From Flammeovirga pacifica (GTDB lineage: Bacteria > Bacteroidota > Bacteroidia > Cytophagales > Flammeovirgaceae): a stretch of 64,000 nucleotides of DNA. The notes under the pieces are model-generated. The model was not told where the DNA came from and did no database searches. It worked only from the letters and a program-made list of their open reading frames with translations. The DNA is taken from NCBI RefSeq assembly GCF_000807855.2, contig NZ_JRYR02000001.1, forward strand, positions 1,231,479 through 1,295,478, read 5' to 3'. The translations under genes were made by a program, and so were the position numbers. Shown here piece by piece: positions 9,485 through 19,903 of this stretch; the first letter of the stretch is position 1; each line of letters begins with the position of its first letter.

Positions 9485-10553
9485 CACTATCTTGATAAGT
9501 AATTTTCACAGAAAGAATAGATGGCATTTCTGATTTTATCATTACCACCAACTTTGACATTTCTGTATACAAAGTTTCTACAGTCTCGTCTTTTTGATCT
9601 ATATGATTTGAAAATGGATCAGAACATTTGTCTAATTGTGCCAAAATCACATCAAATTGATTATTGATTTTTTCAGAAAGGTCCTCTTCTACTGCACCTG
9701 CTGTATAATAAGCTTTCAAATAGTCTGCTAAACCTAACTCGCTACCGCCATTAAAGATATTTTTTAATGATGTAACATTCGACTTTAGTAAATCTAATGT
9801 TTCTTGACTGTAGTAAGCTTCTACAGACATTGGTGAAGAGTTACCTGAGATTGAATTTTTACCTAAAGCATATCCTACCCTCTGATTCTTACATCTCTCA
9901 TAAGCTTTATTGAACTCATTAATAATGTAAGATATAGAACTACTTGGATCCACCCCTTCGTTTGAAGTGAATTCATCAGAATAACCTGAAGTCCATGAAT
10001 CATAAATTGCAATAGCATCATTATTTACTGCATTCACCACTTTAGTTAAATACATACGACGATTTTCTTCTTGAGCGTCTGTAGTGTATAAATCTAATGT
10101 TGCCCCTACGTTTAATAAATAATCTAATGCAGGAAGACCTTTTACATTAAATGATGAGATAGACTCAATATTGAAATCACCAGCAGCAATTTTAGTTTCT
10201 ATTTCAGAAAATTTAGTTGGAAAAGAATTGGTATTCACTAATAAGTTTGAAGTCAATGCTTCCCCATATTGAAATGCATTCACCTTAGCCCAATTACCAT
10301 AAGCATCATCTAATTTACTTCTAAGGTCAGTAAGCGTAACATCATTTGTGTTTTCCAAAAATTGGTTTGTAGCGACTAGTAAAGCAGCTGTACTTTCTGA
10401 ATAAGCCTTAAAAGCTGGTAAAATAAGGTTATCTGAATAGTTTTCTAACATTTCTTTTTGAGAAAACTCAACACTCACACTGTCCGAAGAATCATCACAA
10501 GAATAGAGTATTGTACAAAAAAGAACTGTAATAAATAGGTTAATTTTGTTCAT
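9474..10553 (-). CDS. Imelysin-family lipoprotein
   Basis: Periplasmic or surface lipoprotein of 359 aa. The lipobox is visible (L-F-C-T-I-L-Y-S-C-D-D-S-S-D). The body is helical and matches the imelysin/peptidase M75 family, whose members include iron-regulated protein A and EfeO and are tied to iron acquisition rather than proteolysis. L-P-A-L-D-Y-L-L near residue 138 and the N-I-F-N-G-G-S-E-L-G-L segment near 265 fit the family; the G-x-H-x-x-E form of the active-site-like motif is not seen. It follows the DUF4856 gene by 94 bases and overlaps the HTTM gene by 11 bases. Confidence 0.83.
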   Translation of the reverse strand: MNKINLFITVLFCTILYSCDDSSDSVSVEFSQKEMLENYSDNLILPAFKAYSESTAALLVATNQFLENTNDVTLTDLRSKLDDAYGNWAKVNAFQYGEALTSNLLVNTNSFPTKFSEIETKIAAGDFNIESISSFNVKGLPALDYLLNVGATLDLYTTDAQEENRRMYLTKVVNAVNNDAIAIYDSWTSGYSDEFTSNEGVDPSSSISYIINEFNKAYERCKNQRVGYALGKNSISGNSSPMSVEAYYSQETLDLLKSNVTSLKNIFNGGSELGLADYLKAYYTAGAVEEDLSEKINNQFDVILAQLDKCSDPFSNHIDQKDETVETLYTEMSKLVVMIKSEMPSILSVKITYQDSDGD

Positions 10554-10587
10554 TAGAAAAAATCAAATTTAGGTGTATGCACAACAA

Positions 10588-10612
10588 CTCAGCAGATAGA
10601 TTGTCTGCTGAG
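10588..10612 (-). other. Intergenic hairpin between DUF4856 and imelysin genes
   Basis: Perfect 9-base stem ctcagcaga/tctgctgag with a 7-base loop. It lacks a downstream U tract on the minus strand, so it is more likely an RNA-processing or stability element than a terminator. Such a hairpin could make the promoter-proximal DUF4856 mRNA more abundant than the distal genes. Confidence 0.5.
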
Positions 10613-10647
10613 CTGATTATGTATTTGTAAATATTTTGCAAAGATAA

Positions 10648-11721
10648 TTATAAATTACTCATTACCTCATCAGAGAAGCCATAAGTATTTTTAATTATTG
10701 CTTTAGCTGCTTCCATTTGAGCATTTAAAGCTTCTTTGTTAGCATTTTTAATATCCTCAACATAAAGAGAACCTAGTACCCCTGCAATTTCTTCGTTAGT
10801 GATCACTTTTGAAGTATTGTATTGTAAAGCTGTAGCAAATGCAACTGCCTCAGACCAGTGGTGTAGGATGTCCCCAAGTTCAGTATCTGAAATCACTGAG
10901 TTTGCATAGTGAACAACGTTTATTGCTACTAATTCTTCCCATTTGTTTTGGATAATAATTGCTTGAGCATCTCTTGTTTCATAGTCTTTATCAGAAATAG
11001 CTTGACGACCTGCAATAAATGCATTAAAGATATCTCCTCTTACATCATAAACATCTGCTCTTGAAGCAGCATATTTAGCCCAATAGTATTTTGTTGCTTC
11101 TTCGTTAGATAAATAATCTGTTGTTGCACCAAAGTAACCGAAACCTTCATCCCAGTAATGTTCCATGTCAGTACCTTTACCTTCAGTAACTGTTTCGTTA
11201 TCGGCTCCTTCAAGTTTTTCTGGAGTTAAATAATAAGAAACAGATTGGAAGTATAAAACAGCACCCATTAGACCTTTTCCTACCATTTGAGCTGGCTCAT
11301 GACCATTTGCATCAAATAATCTTCCTCCAATGATATTATCCATGTTACCTGATGCAGCTTCTGCTGAGGCAAAATAAAATGGAATTTGAGTATAAACATT
11401 AGCCAACAGTGTAGGATCGTTAGCTGTTTTACTTTCTAAATCTTTTGATGAACCAAATAAATCACCAGACTCGTTAGTATAAATCGCATTCATGTCAACT
11501 GCAGAAAGCTTAGTAACGCCATCATTACCAGATTTGATATATGATTCTAATGAATCTAACATCATGATTCTTGCTGTTTGACCAGAGTAGTCAACATTAG
11601 CAAAATCATAATCTGTTTTAGCAGAAGGAGTGCTGTCAGAATCATCATTACATGAGAACAATACTGATGAAATTGCAATTAAAGAGATAAGAGATTTAAA
11701 GTTTAGTCTTTTAGTATTCAT
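10648..11721 (-). CDS. DUF4856 lipoprotein, first gene of the iron-type uptake operon
   Basis: Secreted lipoprotein of 357 aa with lipobox S-S-V-L-F-S-C-N-D-D-S-D. The body shows family features such as I-P-F-Y-F-A-S-A-E-A-A near 115, N-I-I-G-G-R-L-F-D near 130, H-Y-W-D-E-G-F-G-Y-F-G near 190 and L-H-H-W-S-E-A-V-A-F near 285. DUF4856 proteins are found beside imelysins in Bacteroidota and probably bind the imported ligand at the cell surface; the biochemical role is unproven. It is first in its operon, directly behind a good promoter (11764-11794), and separated from the imelysin gene by a hairpin. Confidence 0.82.
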   Translation of the reverse strand: MNTKRLNFKSLISLIAISSVLFSCNDDSDSTPSAKTDYDFANVDYSGQTARIMMLDSLESYIKSGNDGVTKLSAVDMNAIYTNESGDLFGSSKDLESKTANDPTLLANVYTQIPFYFASAEAASGNMDNIIGGRLFDANGHEPAQMVGKGLMGAVLYFQSVSYYLTPEKLEGADNETVTEGKGTDMEHYWDEGFGYFGATTDYLSNEEATKYYWAKYAASRADVYDVRGDIFNAFIAGRQAISDKDYETRDAQAIIIQNKWEELVAINVVHYANSVISDTELGDILHHWSEAVAFATALQYNTSKVITNEEIAGVLGSLYVEDIKNANKEALNAQMEAAKAIIKNTYGFSDEVMSNL

Positions 11722-11763
11722 TTTCGCTTTTAATATTTTTTGTAGCTGAAATTATTGTGAAAC

Positions 11764-11794
11764 AAACGTAATGCTTATTAAGATTAATTACAAA
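11764..11794 (-). promoter_or_regulatory. Promoter of the DUF4856-imelysin-HTTM-receptor operon
   Basis: On the minus strand TTG (11794-11792), a 20-base spacer and TACGTTTG (11771-11764) match the Bacteroidota sigma-A consensus exactly. The predicted start near 11757 leaves a leader of about 36 bases before the ATG at 11721. No convincing Fur palindrome could be assigned by eye. Confidence 0.75.
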
Positions 11795-11846
11795 TAATAA
11801 ACATATTATTTATAATGAGTTTAAATAAAAATAATATTTGTTTGAA

Positions 11847-11880
11847 CAAAAAAAAGAGATCACTTATAAAAGTGATCTCT
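11847..11880 (-). terminator. Terminator of enolase
   Basis: Perfect 11-base stem agagatcactt/aagtgatctct (11855-11865 and 11870-11880) with a 4-base loop, followed on the minus strand by eight or nine T residues. It lies 46 bases past the eno stop and insulates it from the uptake operon. Confidence 0.92.
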
Positions 11881-11925
11881 CAATGTCTGTAATTAAATTA
11901 CAGCTAAATATATTTTAAATTCTAA

Positions 11926-13478
<1,553 letters not shown>

Positions 13479-13520
13479 AAAAAAATTGAGATTGCTTTGT
13501 ACTATCAAAACAATCTCAAT
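13479..13520 (-). terminator. Terminator of the HAD-phosphatase gene
   Basis: Ten-base stem attgagattg/caatctcaat (13485-13494 and 13511-13520), with inner pairing tttg/caaa in the loop, followed on the minus strand by six or seven T residues. It begins 5 bases past the gene's stop codon. Confidence 0.85.
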
Positions 13521-13524
13521 TATA

Positions 13525-14115
13525 TTAAATATACTCTCTGATATCTATAACTCTCATGCCTGCTCTTCTTGCTGCTTCTATTCCGGGAGCACCATCTTCG
13601 AATACCATACAGTATTGTGGCTCTACCCCCATCCTTATAGCACATTGCAAAAATGTTTCAGGATTAGGCTTGCCATTCTCTACTTGATCGTACCCTACTT
13701 TTACATCAAACATATGAAAAGCTCCAATTCCTGTTAAAGTATGCTCTATGAGTTCATCATTACCTCCTGTACCTATCGCCATTGGAAGTTTTCCAAAATA
13801 CTCTTTTGCCACATCTAAAATTGGATCTATAGGTTTCACATCACCTTTTGATACTAATTTTAGATATTCATTTTCCTTTTTATCAGCGTACAAGTGTGCG
13901 TCGACAGAGAAACCATTTTCAGAAGCAATCTTTTCTAATATTTCTACTGTGGTAACTCCAGCTAATTCATAAAATTCCTTTTCAGTAAAATTATAACCTA
14001 GCTCATCAAAAACTACTTTCCATGCTAAATAATGAGTAGGCATTGTATCTGCTATAGTTCCATCCATATCAAAGATTAACCCTTTAATTTGAGGTGGAAT
14101 ATTAATTTTTTTCAT
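13525..14115 (-). CDS. HAD-family hydrolase, beta-phosphoglucomutase-like
   Basis: Cytoplasmic phosphatase or phosphomutase of 196 aa. HAD motif I is clear (I-F-D-M-D-G-T-I-A-D-T, residues about 14-24, two catalytic Asp). Motif II appears as A-I-G-T-G-G near 116, motif III lysine in G-K-P-N-P-E-T-F near 147, and motif IV in V-F-E-D-G-A-P-G-I-E-A-A near 170. The helical cap between motifs I and II (E-L-A-G-V-T-T-V-E-I) places it in subfamily IA with beta-PGM and YqaB-type fructose-1-phosphatases. The substrate cannot be told from sequence. Its own terminator follows, and no partner gene is linked. Confidence 0.85.
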   Translation of the reverse strand: MKKINIPPQIKGLIFDMDGTIADTMPTHYLAWKVVFDELGYNFTEKEFYELAGVTTVEILEKIASENGFSVDAHLYADKKENEYLKLVSKGDVKPIDPILDVAKEYFGKLPMAIGTGGNDELIEHTLTGIGAFHMFDVKVGYDQVENGKPNPETFLQCAIRMGVEPQYCMVFEDGAPGIEAARRAGMRVIDIREYI

Positions 14116-14179
14116 TTTATCACTGATTATTTTTGACGAAATTAGTTAGAATTACCTTGTATAAAAAGAATTCAAAGAA

Positions 14180-14719
14180 CTATTTCTTTGATAAAGTTGT
14201 TGCTAGATATTCATTTTCTTTCAGAATTTTATTAGCTACTAATGTGCTATAAAAACCATAACCTAAGATCATAAAAAAGCCTATTTTAAAAAATATACCT
14301 TCAAAAATAAGGCTACTATCTAAGATCCCTAATAGACCAATGTAGATTAAATACATAATAATAGGTCCACCTGTCGCAAAAAGAGGAGATTTATTTGTCA
14401 TATAAGCAAAGAACATAAACAATCCTCCTAAAGCTGTTTGAATCCCTACCCCAAAAGTAAACCCTGTATTTTGTACTAACAATTGAAAGGCTACCATACA
14501 TAAGTTAAATACACCAATACCAAAAAGAAGGTTTTTAGATAACTTCATTTTGTTTAATGAATCTTTAACCTCTGCCTTTTGGTTGATTTGTTTAGCTAGA
14601 AATTTCGATTGCTCCTTATCTGTTCCCAAAATTGGGTAATGACAGACCTCACAGTCTTGTTGAGTGCTTTCGTGTGTTGTTTCACAATTACTACATACCA
14701 ATAGTTCCGCTTGTTCCAT
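14180..14719 (-). CDS. Zinc-ribbon membrane protein of unknown function
   Basis: A 179-aa protein. The N-terminus has four cysteines in C-x-x-C...C-x-x-C spacing (C-S-N-C near 9-12, C-E-V-C near 23-26) that should bind one zinc. After a charged linker come about four hydrophobic segments (starting near residues 65, 88, 117 and 140), so the ribbon would face the cytoplasm. No named family was recognised. It lies between the HAD gene and the TonB-like gene on the same strand, without tight spacing. Confidence 0.65.
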   Translation of the reverse strand: MEQAELLVCSNCETTHESTQQDCEVCHYPILGTDKEQSKFLAKQINQKAEVKDSLNKMKLSKNLLFGIGVFNLCMVAFQLLVQNTGFTFGVGIQTALGGLFMFFAYMTNKSPLFATGGPIIMYLIYIGLLGILDSSLIFEGIFFKIGFFMILGYGFYSTLVANKILKENEYLATTLSKK

Positions 14720-14857
14720 AGTTATTTTTGACGTTTAGACTAAAAAAAATGATTTTCCTTTAAGGATAATTTTCTCTATTCTGAAAAAGAAACCTATTAA
14801 TGAGAGAAAGTTGTTAATTATAAATGATGTAAAAGACTTCAAATGTCATTCACATCA

Positions 14858-15790
14858 TTATTTATTTCTTAAAATGAAGGTAATTGAACCATTTGTGATA
14901 CCTTCTATATCAGCATCAGCTCTATTTGGAGCAAATGATAAGTTTCTAACTGCATCTTCATATTGCAATACTACTGTTCTTGGCACTGACCTAAATACAG
15001 TTTTTAAGGCAATTACATCTCCATATTCATCTACCTGAATATCAATAATTATTTTACCTGTTGCAGAAGAACGGTCATTCACAGAAGGAGGCTCTAACCA
15101 ATTCCAACCAGGCATACTTAATGCTGATCCTCCAGATCCCCCATCGGATTTCATTTGAGTATCAGAATTTAAAGTACCTTTTTCTGTTCCTTGATTACCT
15201 TGAGCTCCTTCAACATTACCTTTATTATTAGATTTTTGTTGATCAGCGACTCCTGTACTATTGACAGGTCCCATCACATTTTGAGGAGTTTTAGGCTTAG
15301 GTTTTTCCTTCTTAACCTCTTCTTTTGGTTTTTCTATTTGTTCTTTCTTTTCTTCCTTTTTTATCACAGGTTTTTCTGTAACAGGAACAGGAGTTTCCAC
15401 TTCTTGATCGGTTACTGCTTCAGGTTCATTCGTTGGAGTTTCTTCAGTAGGTACTTCCTCTGGAATATCTTCAACCACTTCTTCAACAGTTTCCTCTATG
15501 GTTTCTTCAGGTGTTGGTTCTGGCGTTGGTTCAGAAGGTTTTGGATCATCTAGAACATCATTATCTTCTACAAAAGGAGTTTCCGATTTCGTATTTCCAA
15601 ACCCAGCGTCATCCATACCAAAAGCAACTTCAATTCCATATTGCGGAATTGGAGGATCTGGTGGAGACCAGACAATCGTATACCAAGCTAAAATCAATAT
15701 ACCTATAGTCACTAATGTTGTGAAGAATATTGAAATCCATCTATGCTTGAAATCCTGATCTCTTTCTGCCTTTGTTTTCTTTAAAGCCAT
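14858..15790 (-). CDS. TonB-like energy transducer
   Basis: Inner-membrane anchored protein of 310 aa that spans the periplasm and passes proton-motive energy to outer-membrane partners. Visible are a single N-terminal membrane helix (W-I-S-I-F-F-T-T-L-V-T-I-G, about 18-42), a long Pro/Glu/Lys-rich spacer (about 75-175), and a C-terminal domain with G-K-I-I-I-D-I-Q-V-D-E-Y-G-D-V-I and final G-S-I-T-F-I-L-R-N-K, as in Bacteroidota TonB/TolA-like proteins. The start lies 2 bases after the exbD stop, completing an exbB-exbD-tonB set. It may serve the barrel protein encoded upstream rather than general TonB receptors. Confidence 0.82.
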   Translation of the reverse strand: MALKKTKAERDQDFKHRWISIFFTTLVTIGILILAWYTIVWSPPDPPIPQYGIEVAFGMDDAGFGNTKSETPFVEDNDVLDDPKPSEPTPEPTPEETIEETVEEVVEDIPEEVPTEETPTNEPEAVTDQEVETPVPVTEKPVIKKEEKKEQIEKPKEEVKKEKPKPKTPQNVMGPVNSTGVADQQKSNNKGNVEGAQGNQGTEKGTLNSDTQMKSDGGSGGSALSMPGWNWLEPPSVNDRSSATGKIIIDIQVDEYGDVIALKTVFRSVPRTVVLQYEDAVRNLSFAPNRADADIEGITNGSITFILRNK

Positions 15791-15792
15791 AA

Positions 15793-16200
15793 TTACTTTC
15801 CAACTTTAGAGGTAGGTTTTGTAGCTATTGACACTTTCGCTTTTAACCCTGCCGCTATACCTGCAACATTCACTAAATGTTGAACTGGAACATCTTTATC
15901 TACAGTTAATACTACTACTCCTTCTTTTTTCTGAGGTAGTACGTTCTTTAGCTCTTCTTCTAAATAGTTTAGTGGTACTTCTACTTCGTTGACATAATAT
16001 TTTAAGTCCTTTGTAATACTCACAGACACCTTAGGCATCACTTTAGTTGATGTTTTACTACTCGGGACAGAAATTGGTAAACCTGAAGGTGTTACAAAGT
16101 TTGAAGTCAACATAAAAAAGACCAATAATAAGAAAATCATGTCCGTCATGGACGACATGTTAAATGATGGATCAATTTTATTTTCTTGTTTTAAGCCCAT
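15793..16200 (-). CDS. exbD: ExbD/TolR-family proton channel subunit
   Basis: A 135-aa inner-membrane protein with one transmembrane helix after a short cytoplasmic tail (F-N-M-S-S-M-T-D-M-I-F-L-L-L-V-F-F-M-L, about 14-33). The helix carries the conserved Asp (in S-M-T-D-M-I-F-L) that takes protons in ExbD/TolR. The rest is the small periplasmic domain. It lies 5 bases after exbB and 2 bases before the TonB-like gene. Confidence 0.9.
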   Translation of the reverse strand: MGLKQENKIDPSFNMSSMTDMIFLLLVFFMLTSNFVTPSGLPISVPSSKTSTKVMPKVSVSITKDLKYYVNEVEVPLNYLEEELKNVLPQKKEGVVVLTVDKDVPVQHLVNVAGIAAGLKAKVSIATKPTSKVGK

Positions 16201-16205
16201 AACTT

Positions 16206-16898
16206 TTAATTATTTTGTAGAAGCTCAATAAATTCTATGGTTACTACTTCCATTTTATGTACTACATCAGCCATCGCTCTTACTAAATAATTATAAGCAA
16301 TGTAAGCAAATATACCTACTGCTAATCCACCTGCTGTAGTGATCATTGCTTCATAAATACCTGAAGATAGTAATTTGGGGCTCACAGAACCTTCTTCTTG
16401 AGAAATAGCAATAAAGGCGTTAATCATACCAATTACTGTCCCAAAGAATCCAATCATTGGAGCAGCACCTGAGATCATACCTACTAATGCTAAATTTTTC
16501 TCAAGTTTGTAAAGCTCAATTTTTCCAACATTTTCGATACTTTTCTCAATCATTTCTAATTTAGAAGTGGTACCGATATAATTTAGACCCGACTTAATCA
16601 TTTTCCCCATAGGGGTTTGTTCCTTGTCTGCGTATTTTTTAGCGGTTTCAATATCACCTTTTAATACATAAGCCGTCACTTTATCCACCATTTTGGTAGG
16701 ATCTTTTTTGGCTTTTCTAATAGTCAATAATTTATTCACTAATAGATAGAATGCTATGACAAAAAGCACCCCTAGAATTACCATAGTGATACCTCCTTTT
16801 TCAATCAACTCAAAAAGAGATACTGATTCTTCAAAAACACCTTGCATACCTGTTTCAGGCATTGCTGTGTCTTGTAAAACGCTCATTAAAAAGTTCAT
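16206..16898 (-). CDS. exbB: MotA/TolQ/ExbB-family proton channel subunit
   Basis: A 230-aa inner-membrane protein. Transmembrane helices are at about 35-55 (I-T-M-V-I-L-G-V-L-F-V-I-A), about 135-160 (M-I-S-G-A-A-P-M-I-G-F-F-G-T-V-I-G-M) and about 180-205 (T-T-A-G-G-L-A-V-G-I-F-A-Y-I-A-Y-N). The G-x-x-G-T-V-x-G-M-I and T-x-A-G-L patterns are hallmarks of ExbB/TolQ. It forms the pentameric pump with the following ExbD. The HU/SPOR gene ends 25 bases upstream. Confidence 0.9.
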   Translation of the reverse strand: MNFLMSVLQDTAMPETGMQGVFEESVSLFELIEKGGITMVILGVLFVIAFYLLVNKLLTIRKAKKDPTKMVDKVTAYVLKGDIETAKKYADKEQTPMGKMIKSGLNYIGTTSKLEMIEKSIENVGKIELYKLEKNLALVGMISGAAPMIGFFGTVIGMINAFIAISQEEGSVSPKLLSSGIYEAMITTAGGLAVGIFAYIAYNYLVRAMADVVHKMEVVTIEFIELLQNN

Positions 16899-16923
16899 CT
16901 ATAGTACTGTTTATTTTAATTTT

Positions 16924-17904
16924 TTATTTTCTGATAATCCAAGCTCCTTTATACGATTTTTGCACTTTTGACAAATCCGCTTTGGCTTCTTGGTGAGAAT
17001 TAAATCCTTTTACTGCTACTCTGAATTTTTTACCTGAAGCAATTACACCTACATGATCAAAGCCTTTGTTTTCTGCTTCTTTCACTGCTTTTTCAGCATT
17101 AACTTTTGCACCAAATGAAGCAATAACAATATGATATTCACCATTTCTTTCCGATGAGCTATTCACTTCTACTACAGGGTCAGCTTCTACTACCTGAGGT
17201 TCCTCTTTTTCTGGTACTGCTTCTTCAGTTGACACTTCGTCTGATGTTCCTTCTTCCGTAGAAGAATTTTCATTAGTCACATCGTTCTCTTCAGTTGTAT
17301 TTTCAACAGCTACATCCTCTGTATCAATTACTGATGGCTTTAAGAAAAAATAGGCTCCAGCAGTGAATAATATGATGACAGGAATTGCAATAAATAACCA
17401 AATTGGTCTTTTTGATTTACTCTCCTCTTCATAAATATCATCATCAGCATAAATTGGTTCATCCTCAAGAATTTCTTCTTGTACTAATGGAGTAGCTGTG
17501 ATTTTAGGTAAACCAAAACTATCAGGAATGATATTACTTTCACTTCTTTGTCTAAACTCTATCTCTTCATCATCAGACATTACAAAATATCCAAGATCAC
17601 CAATAGGAGCTGTTTCACCATCTTCTAAACGCTGCTTGATGTTCATTACGAACATACTGATTTGAATTGCTATTTCTTCAGCATCATATTCTTCATTTTT
17701 AGAAATAAATTCCACTAAAGAATAGACTTCCTTGTCTTTTTCTTCAATCTCTGTTTTATAAGAGATATTTACATGTGGCGGCTTAATAAGATTTCCTGAT
17801 GGAGAAAGCTCTGCCCCACTTTCTTCAGACCAAAAAGTACCCAAATCTGGGATAACAACAACGCACCAATCTAAAAGTGCTTCTTTTATTGCATCAGCAA
17901 TCAT
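16924..17904 (-). CDS. HU-CCDC81 and SPOR domain membrane protein
   Basis: A 326-aa protein found in Bacteroidota. The N-terminal half has two HU-like CCDC81 modules (V-V-I-P-D-L-G-T-F-W near 18 and I-G-D-L-G-Y-F-V-M near 101). One transmembrane helix follows (P-I-W-L-F-I-A-I-P-V-I-I-L-F, about 165-185), then an acidic Glu/Thr/Val-rich linker (about 190-250). The C-terminal SPOR domain (Y-H-I-V-I-A-S-F-G, about 253-326) binds denuded peptidoglycan. The HU part would therefore be cytoplasmic and could touch DNA or a cytoskeletal partner, while SPOR anchors to septal or damaged wall. Encoded 25 bases upstream of exbB, it may couple the motor to the cell wall. Confidence 0.82.
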   Translation of the reverse strand: MIADAIKEALLDWCVVVIPDLGTFWSEESGAELSPSGNLIKPPHVNISYKTEIEEKDKEVYSLVEFISKNEEYDAEEIAIQISMFVMNIKQRLEDGETAPIGDLGYFVMSDDEEIEFRQRSESNIIPDSFGLPKITATPLVQEEILEDEPIYADDDIYEEESKSKRPIWLFIAIPVIILFTAGAYFFLKPSVIDTEDVAVENTTEENDVTNENSSTEEGTSDEVSTEEAVPEKEEPQVVEADPVVEVNSSSERNGEYHIVIASFGAKVNAEKAVKEAENKGFDHVGVIASGKKFRVAVKGFNSHQEAKADLSKVQKSYKGAWIIRK

Positions 17905-18214
17905 GCGTTTATATTTATAATTAAAGAGTAAATATCAAAAATCATCAAAGTATTATATCAATACCATTTTACGCCTTTATAAAAAGACGTCTTTAATGTA
18001 TCTATCACTTTTCACATACATTATTGATACCAATATATTTGAAGTAATGAAATCAATATGTAAAAAAAGTATTACAATAGACTATCAAACATCCTCTAAA
18101 ATAAAGAATCAATATTTGATATGAAAATTCTTTTTGTGTTATATAATTAAAATCAGGCCTTCCTTTTAATAAAAGGGTAAAAAACCATTTGAATAGAGAG
18201 AAAACAGGCTTCTG
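17905..18214. other. Intergenic gap between the barrel gene and the HU/SPOR gene
   Basis: 310 bases of AT-rich DNA with a 12-base perfect palindrome aaagacgtcttt (17983-17994) and a weak hairpin ccttttaataaaagg (18162-18176) near the barrel-gene end. No clean promoter could be placed, but the size of the gap suggests the HU/SPOR-exbB-exbD-tonB genes form a separate transcript. Confidence 0.4.
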
Positions 18215-19897
18215 TTAAAACTTATAACTCAAACCAGCCATTAATTGAAAACCTCTCACATCATACCTATTATAGTTTTGATACTTTTGGCTAAATAAAT
18301 TATTTACCAGACCAAAAGCAGAAAGATTTTCGTTAAATTGATATTGAGCTGTTAAATTAAGATCAAAAATTACAGGTAAATTTATTTCATTTCTAACTCC
18401 TGTTGAAGGATCAAATTCTACTGCTTTAATTCCAATTTTATTATACAGTACTGCACCAAATTTCCAATTAGATAGATATTTATAATTAACCGTAACAGAG
18501 TTCTCTGATAAAGGACGATGATATGCCTTACCTATTAAAGTGTCTTGCACATTATAGGCGTTTAGACGAGCTTGGGCAATTACCTCCCACTCTCTTTTAC
18601 TCCACATCCCTTCTAAATCAATTTTAAAATTACCTGTTTTATTATTGGTTGCATAAACCATCTCAAATCTTGATACATCAGTTACCGAATTCACAAAGAA
18701 ACCCATATTATTCGATGAGGCATAGCCTATGCTACCTTTAACTCCCATCTCATCAGATAAGATGGCTTCAGCTCCTAATTCTATATTAATTACTTTATCC
18801 TCGTGCAATAAATTTAAATTATTATTCACCCAAGGGTTCTGACTTGACAATCCTTTATAGTTCACTAATTCAAGATCACCATCTATTTTTATATAGGCCG
18901 CCAATTCATCTTCACTAATTGTATATCTCAATAAAATATCGGGATAGATATAAAAGCCTTTATCATATTGAGAAGAATCTCCACTATAGGCTAATTTCAA
19001 ACCAGCTTTAATGTATAAATCGTCAATAAATGTTTGATAACTAGCCCCCAATTTAAACCAACTCCTATTATTACTAATTTCTGTATCTGTTGTTGTTGTA
19101 TTTGAATATTGATTGTAGGCTGCTTTTAAATCGACATTAATTTTTGTTTCCTGATTTATATCGAATGCTCCTCCAAGGTCTATACCTACCTCAATTTCAC
19201 TTGCCTTATAGTGATCAAATGTATAATCAAAAATTACATCTCCACGCAGAGAGTAATTATTATCTGTAATGTATGATGGCATTTCATGACCCACAGAGAA
19301 ATTAATGTTCTGAATAATTTGTTTGATACTATCTTGAGAAATCACATTTGGATCTGCATCGAAACCATAAAAATGAGTTCCTTGTCTTTGATAATTGACA
19401 GAAGCATTTGTAATACCATAATCAGAATACTTGGAAGCAAAGGCGTCAAATTCATTACGACTTTCAGCTGATAATTTTCTACCTACCGACCCTTCTTGAG
19501 ATGATTTATGATAGTATTTAACACCATAATCAAAATCTGGATTGGTATTACCATTAATACCTAATTCAACATATGGAGTTAGATAATTACCAAAACCAGC
19601 TCTGATGTATTTATCATAGAATTTCTTTTCTTCTCTTTGATCCAGCACTGCGGGCAATTGTTGAGGAAGAGAATCAGCCACTTCTTCATTGATTAATTGC
19701 ACCGAATATTGTTGAGGTACCTTTTTATTTTTTCTTTTTACCTTTTCAAGCTTTTCATAATCTCTACTCATAACAGGCAGTTCGAAACTAGATTGCTTCT
19801 CTATTACTACTTCTGCATTATCTAAGCTAGAGTTTTGTGCGTTTGACAATTGTAATGCTCCTAAAAAAATGAGCATACATAGCATTAAATTTCTCAT
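18215..19897 (-). CDS. Outer-membrane beta-barrel protein (TonB-receptor-like, no plug)
   Basis: A 560-aa protein with signal peptide (M-L-C-M-L-I-F-L-G-A-L-Q-L-S-N-A). A short periplasmic N-terminal region is followed from about residue 95 by alternating amphipathic beta strands, ending in a barrel-terminal strand (F-Q-L-M-A-G-L-S-Y-K-F). There is no recognisable plug domain, so it is not a standard TonB receptor. It starts 6 bases after the TPR gene stop and precedes the HU/SPOR-exbBD-tonB genes, so a joint complex is plausible. Function unknown. Confidence 0.72.
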   Translation of the reverse strand: MRNLMLCMLIFLGALQLSNAQNSSLDNAEVVIEKQSSFELPVMSRDYEKLEKVKRKNKKVPQQYSVQLINEEVADSLPQQLPAVLDQREEKKFYDKYIRAGFGNYLTPYVELGINGNTNPDFDYGVKYYHKSSQEGSVGRKLSAESRNEFDAFASKYSDYGITNASVNYQRQGTHFYGFDADPNVISQDSIKQIIQNINFSVGHEMPSYITDNNYSLRGDVIFDYTFDHYKASEIEVGIDLGGAFDINQETKINVDLKAAYNQYSNTTTTDTEISNNRSWFKLGASYQTFIDDLYIKAGLKLAYSGDSSQYDKGFYIYPDILLRYTISEDELAAYIKIDGDLELVNYKGLSSQNPWVNNNLNLLHEDKVINIELGAEAILSDEMGVKGSIGYASSNNMGFFVNSVTDVSRFEMVYATNNKTGNFKIDLEGMWSKREWEVIAQARLNAYNVQDTLIGKAYHRPLSENSVTVNYKYLSNWKFGAVLYNKIGIKAVEFDPSTGVRNEINLPVIFDLNLTAQYQFNENLSAFGLVNNLFSQKYQNYNRYDVRGFQLMAGLSYKF

Positions 19898-19903
19898 TTA
19901 TTT

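Noticed and set aside
11722..11830. Fur box at the uptake operon promoter
   Set aside because: The region is AT-rich enough to give weak matches by chance; no clear 19-base palindrome was seen.
13486..13972. Plus-strand ORFs over the HAD gene
   Set aside because: They lie entirely opposite a well-supported gene and its terminator, and show no domain.
15191..15758. Long plus-strand ORFs opposite the TonB-like gene
   Set aside because: Low-complexity shadows of the Pro/Glu/Lys-rich spacer on the other strand; phenylalanine-rich with no start context.
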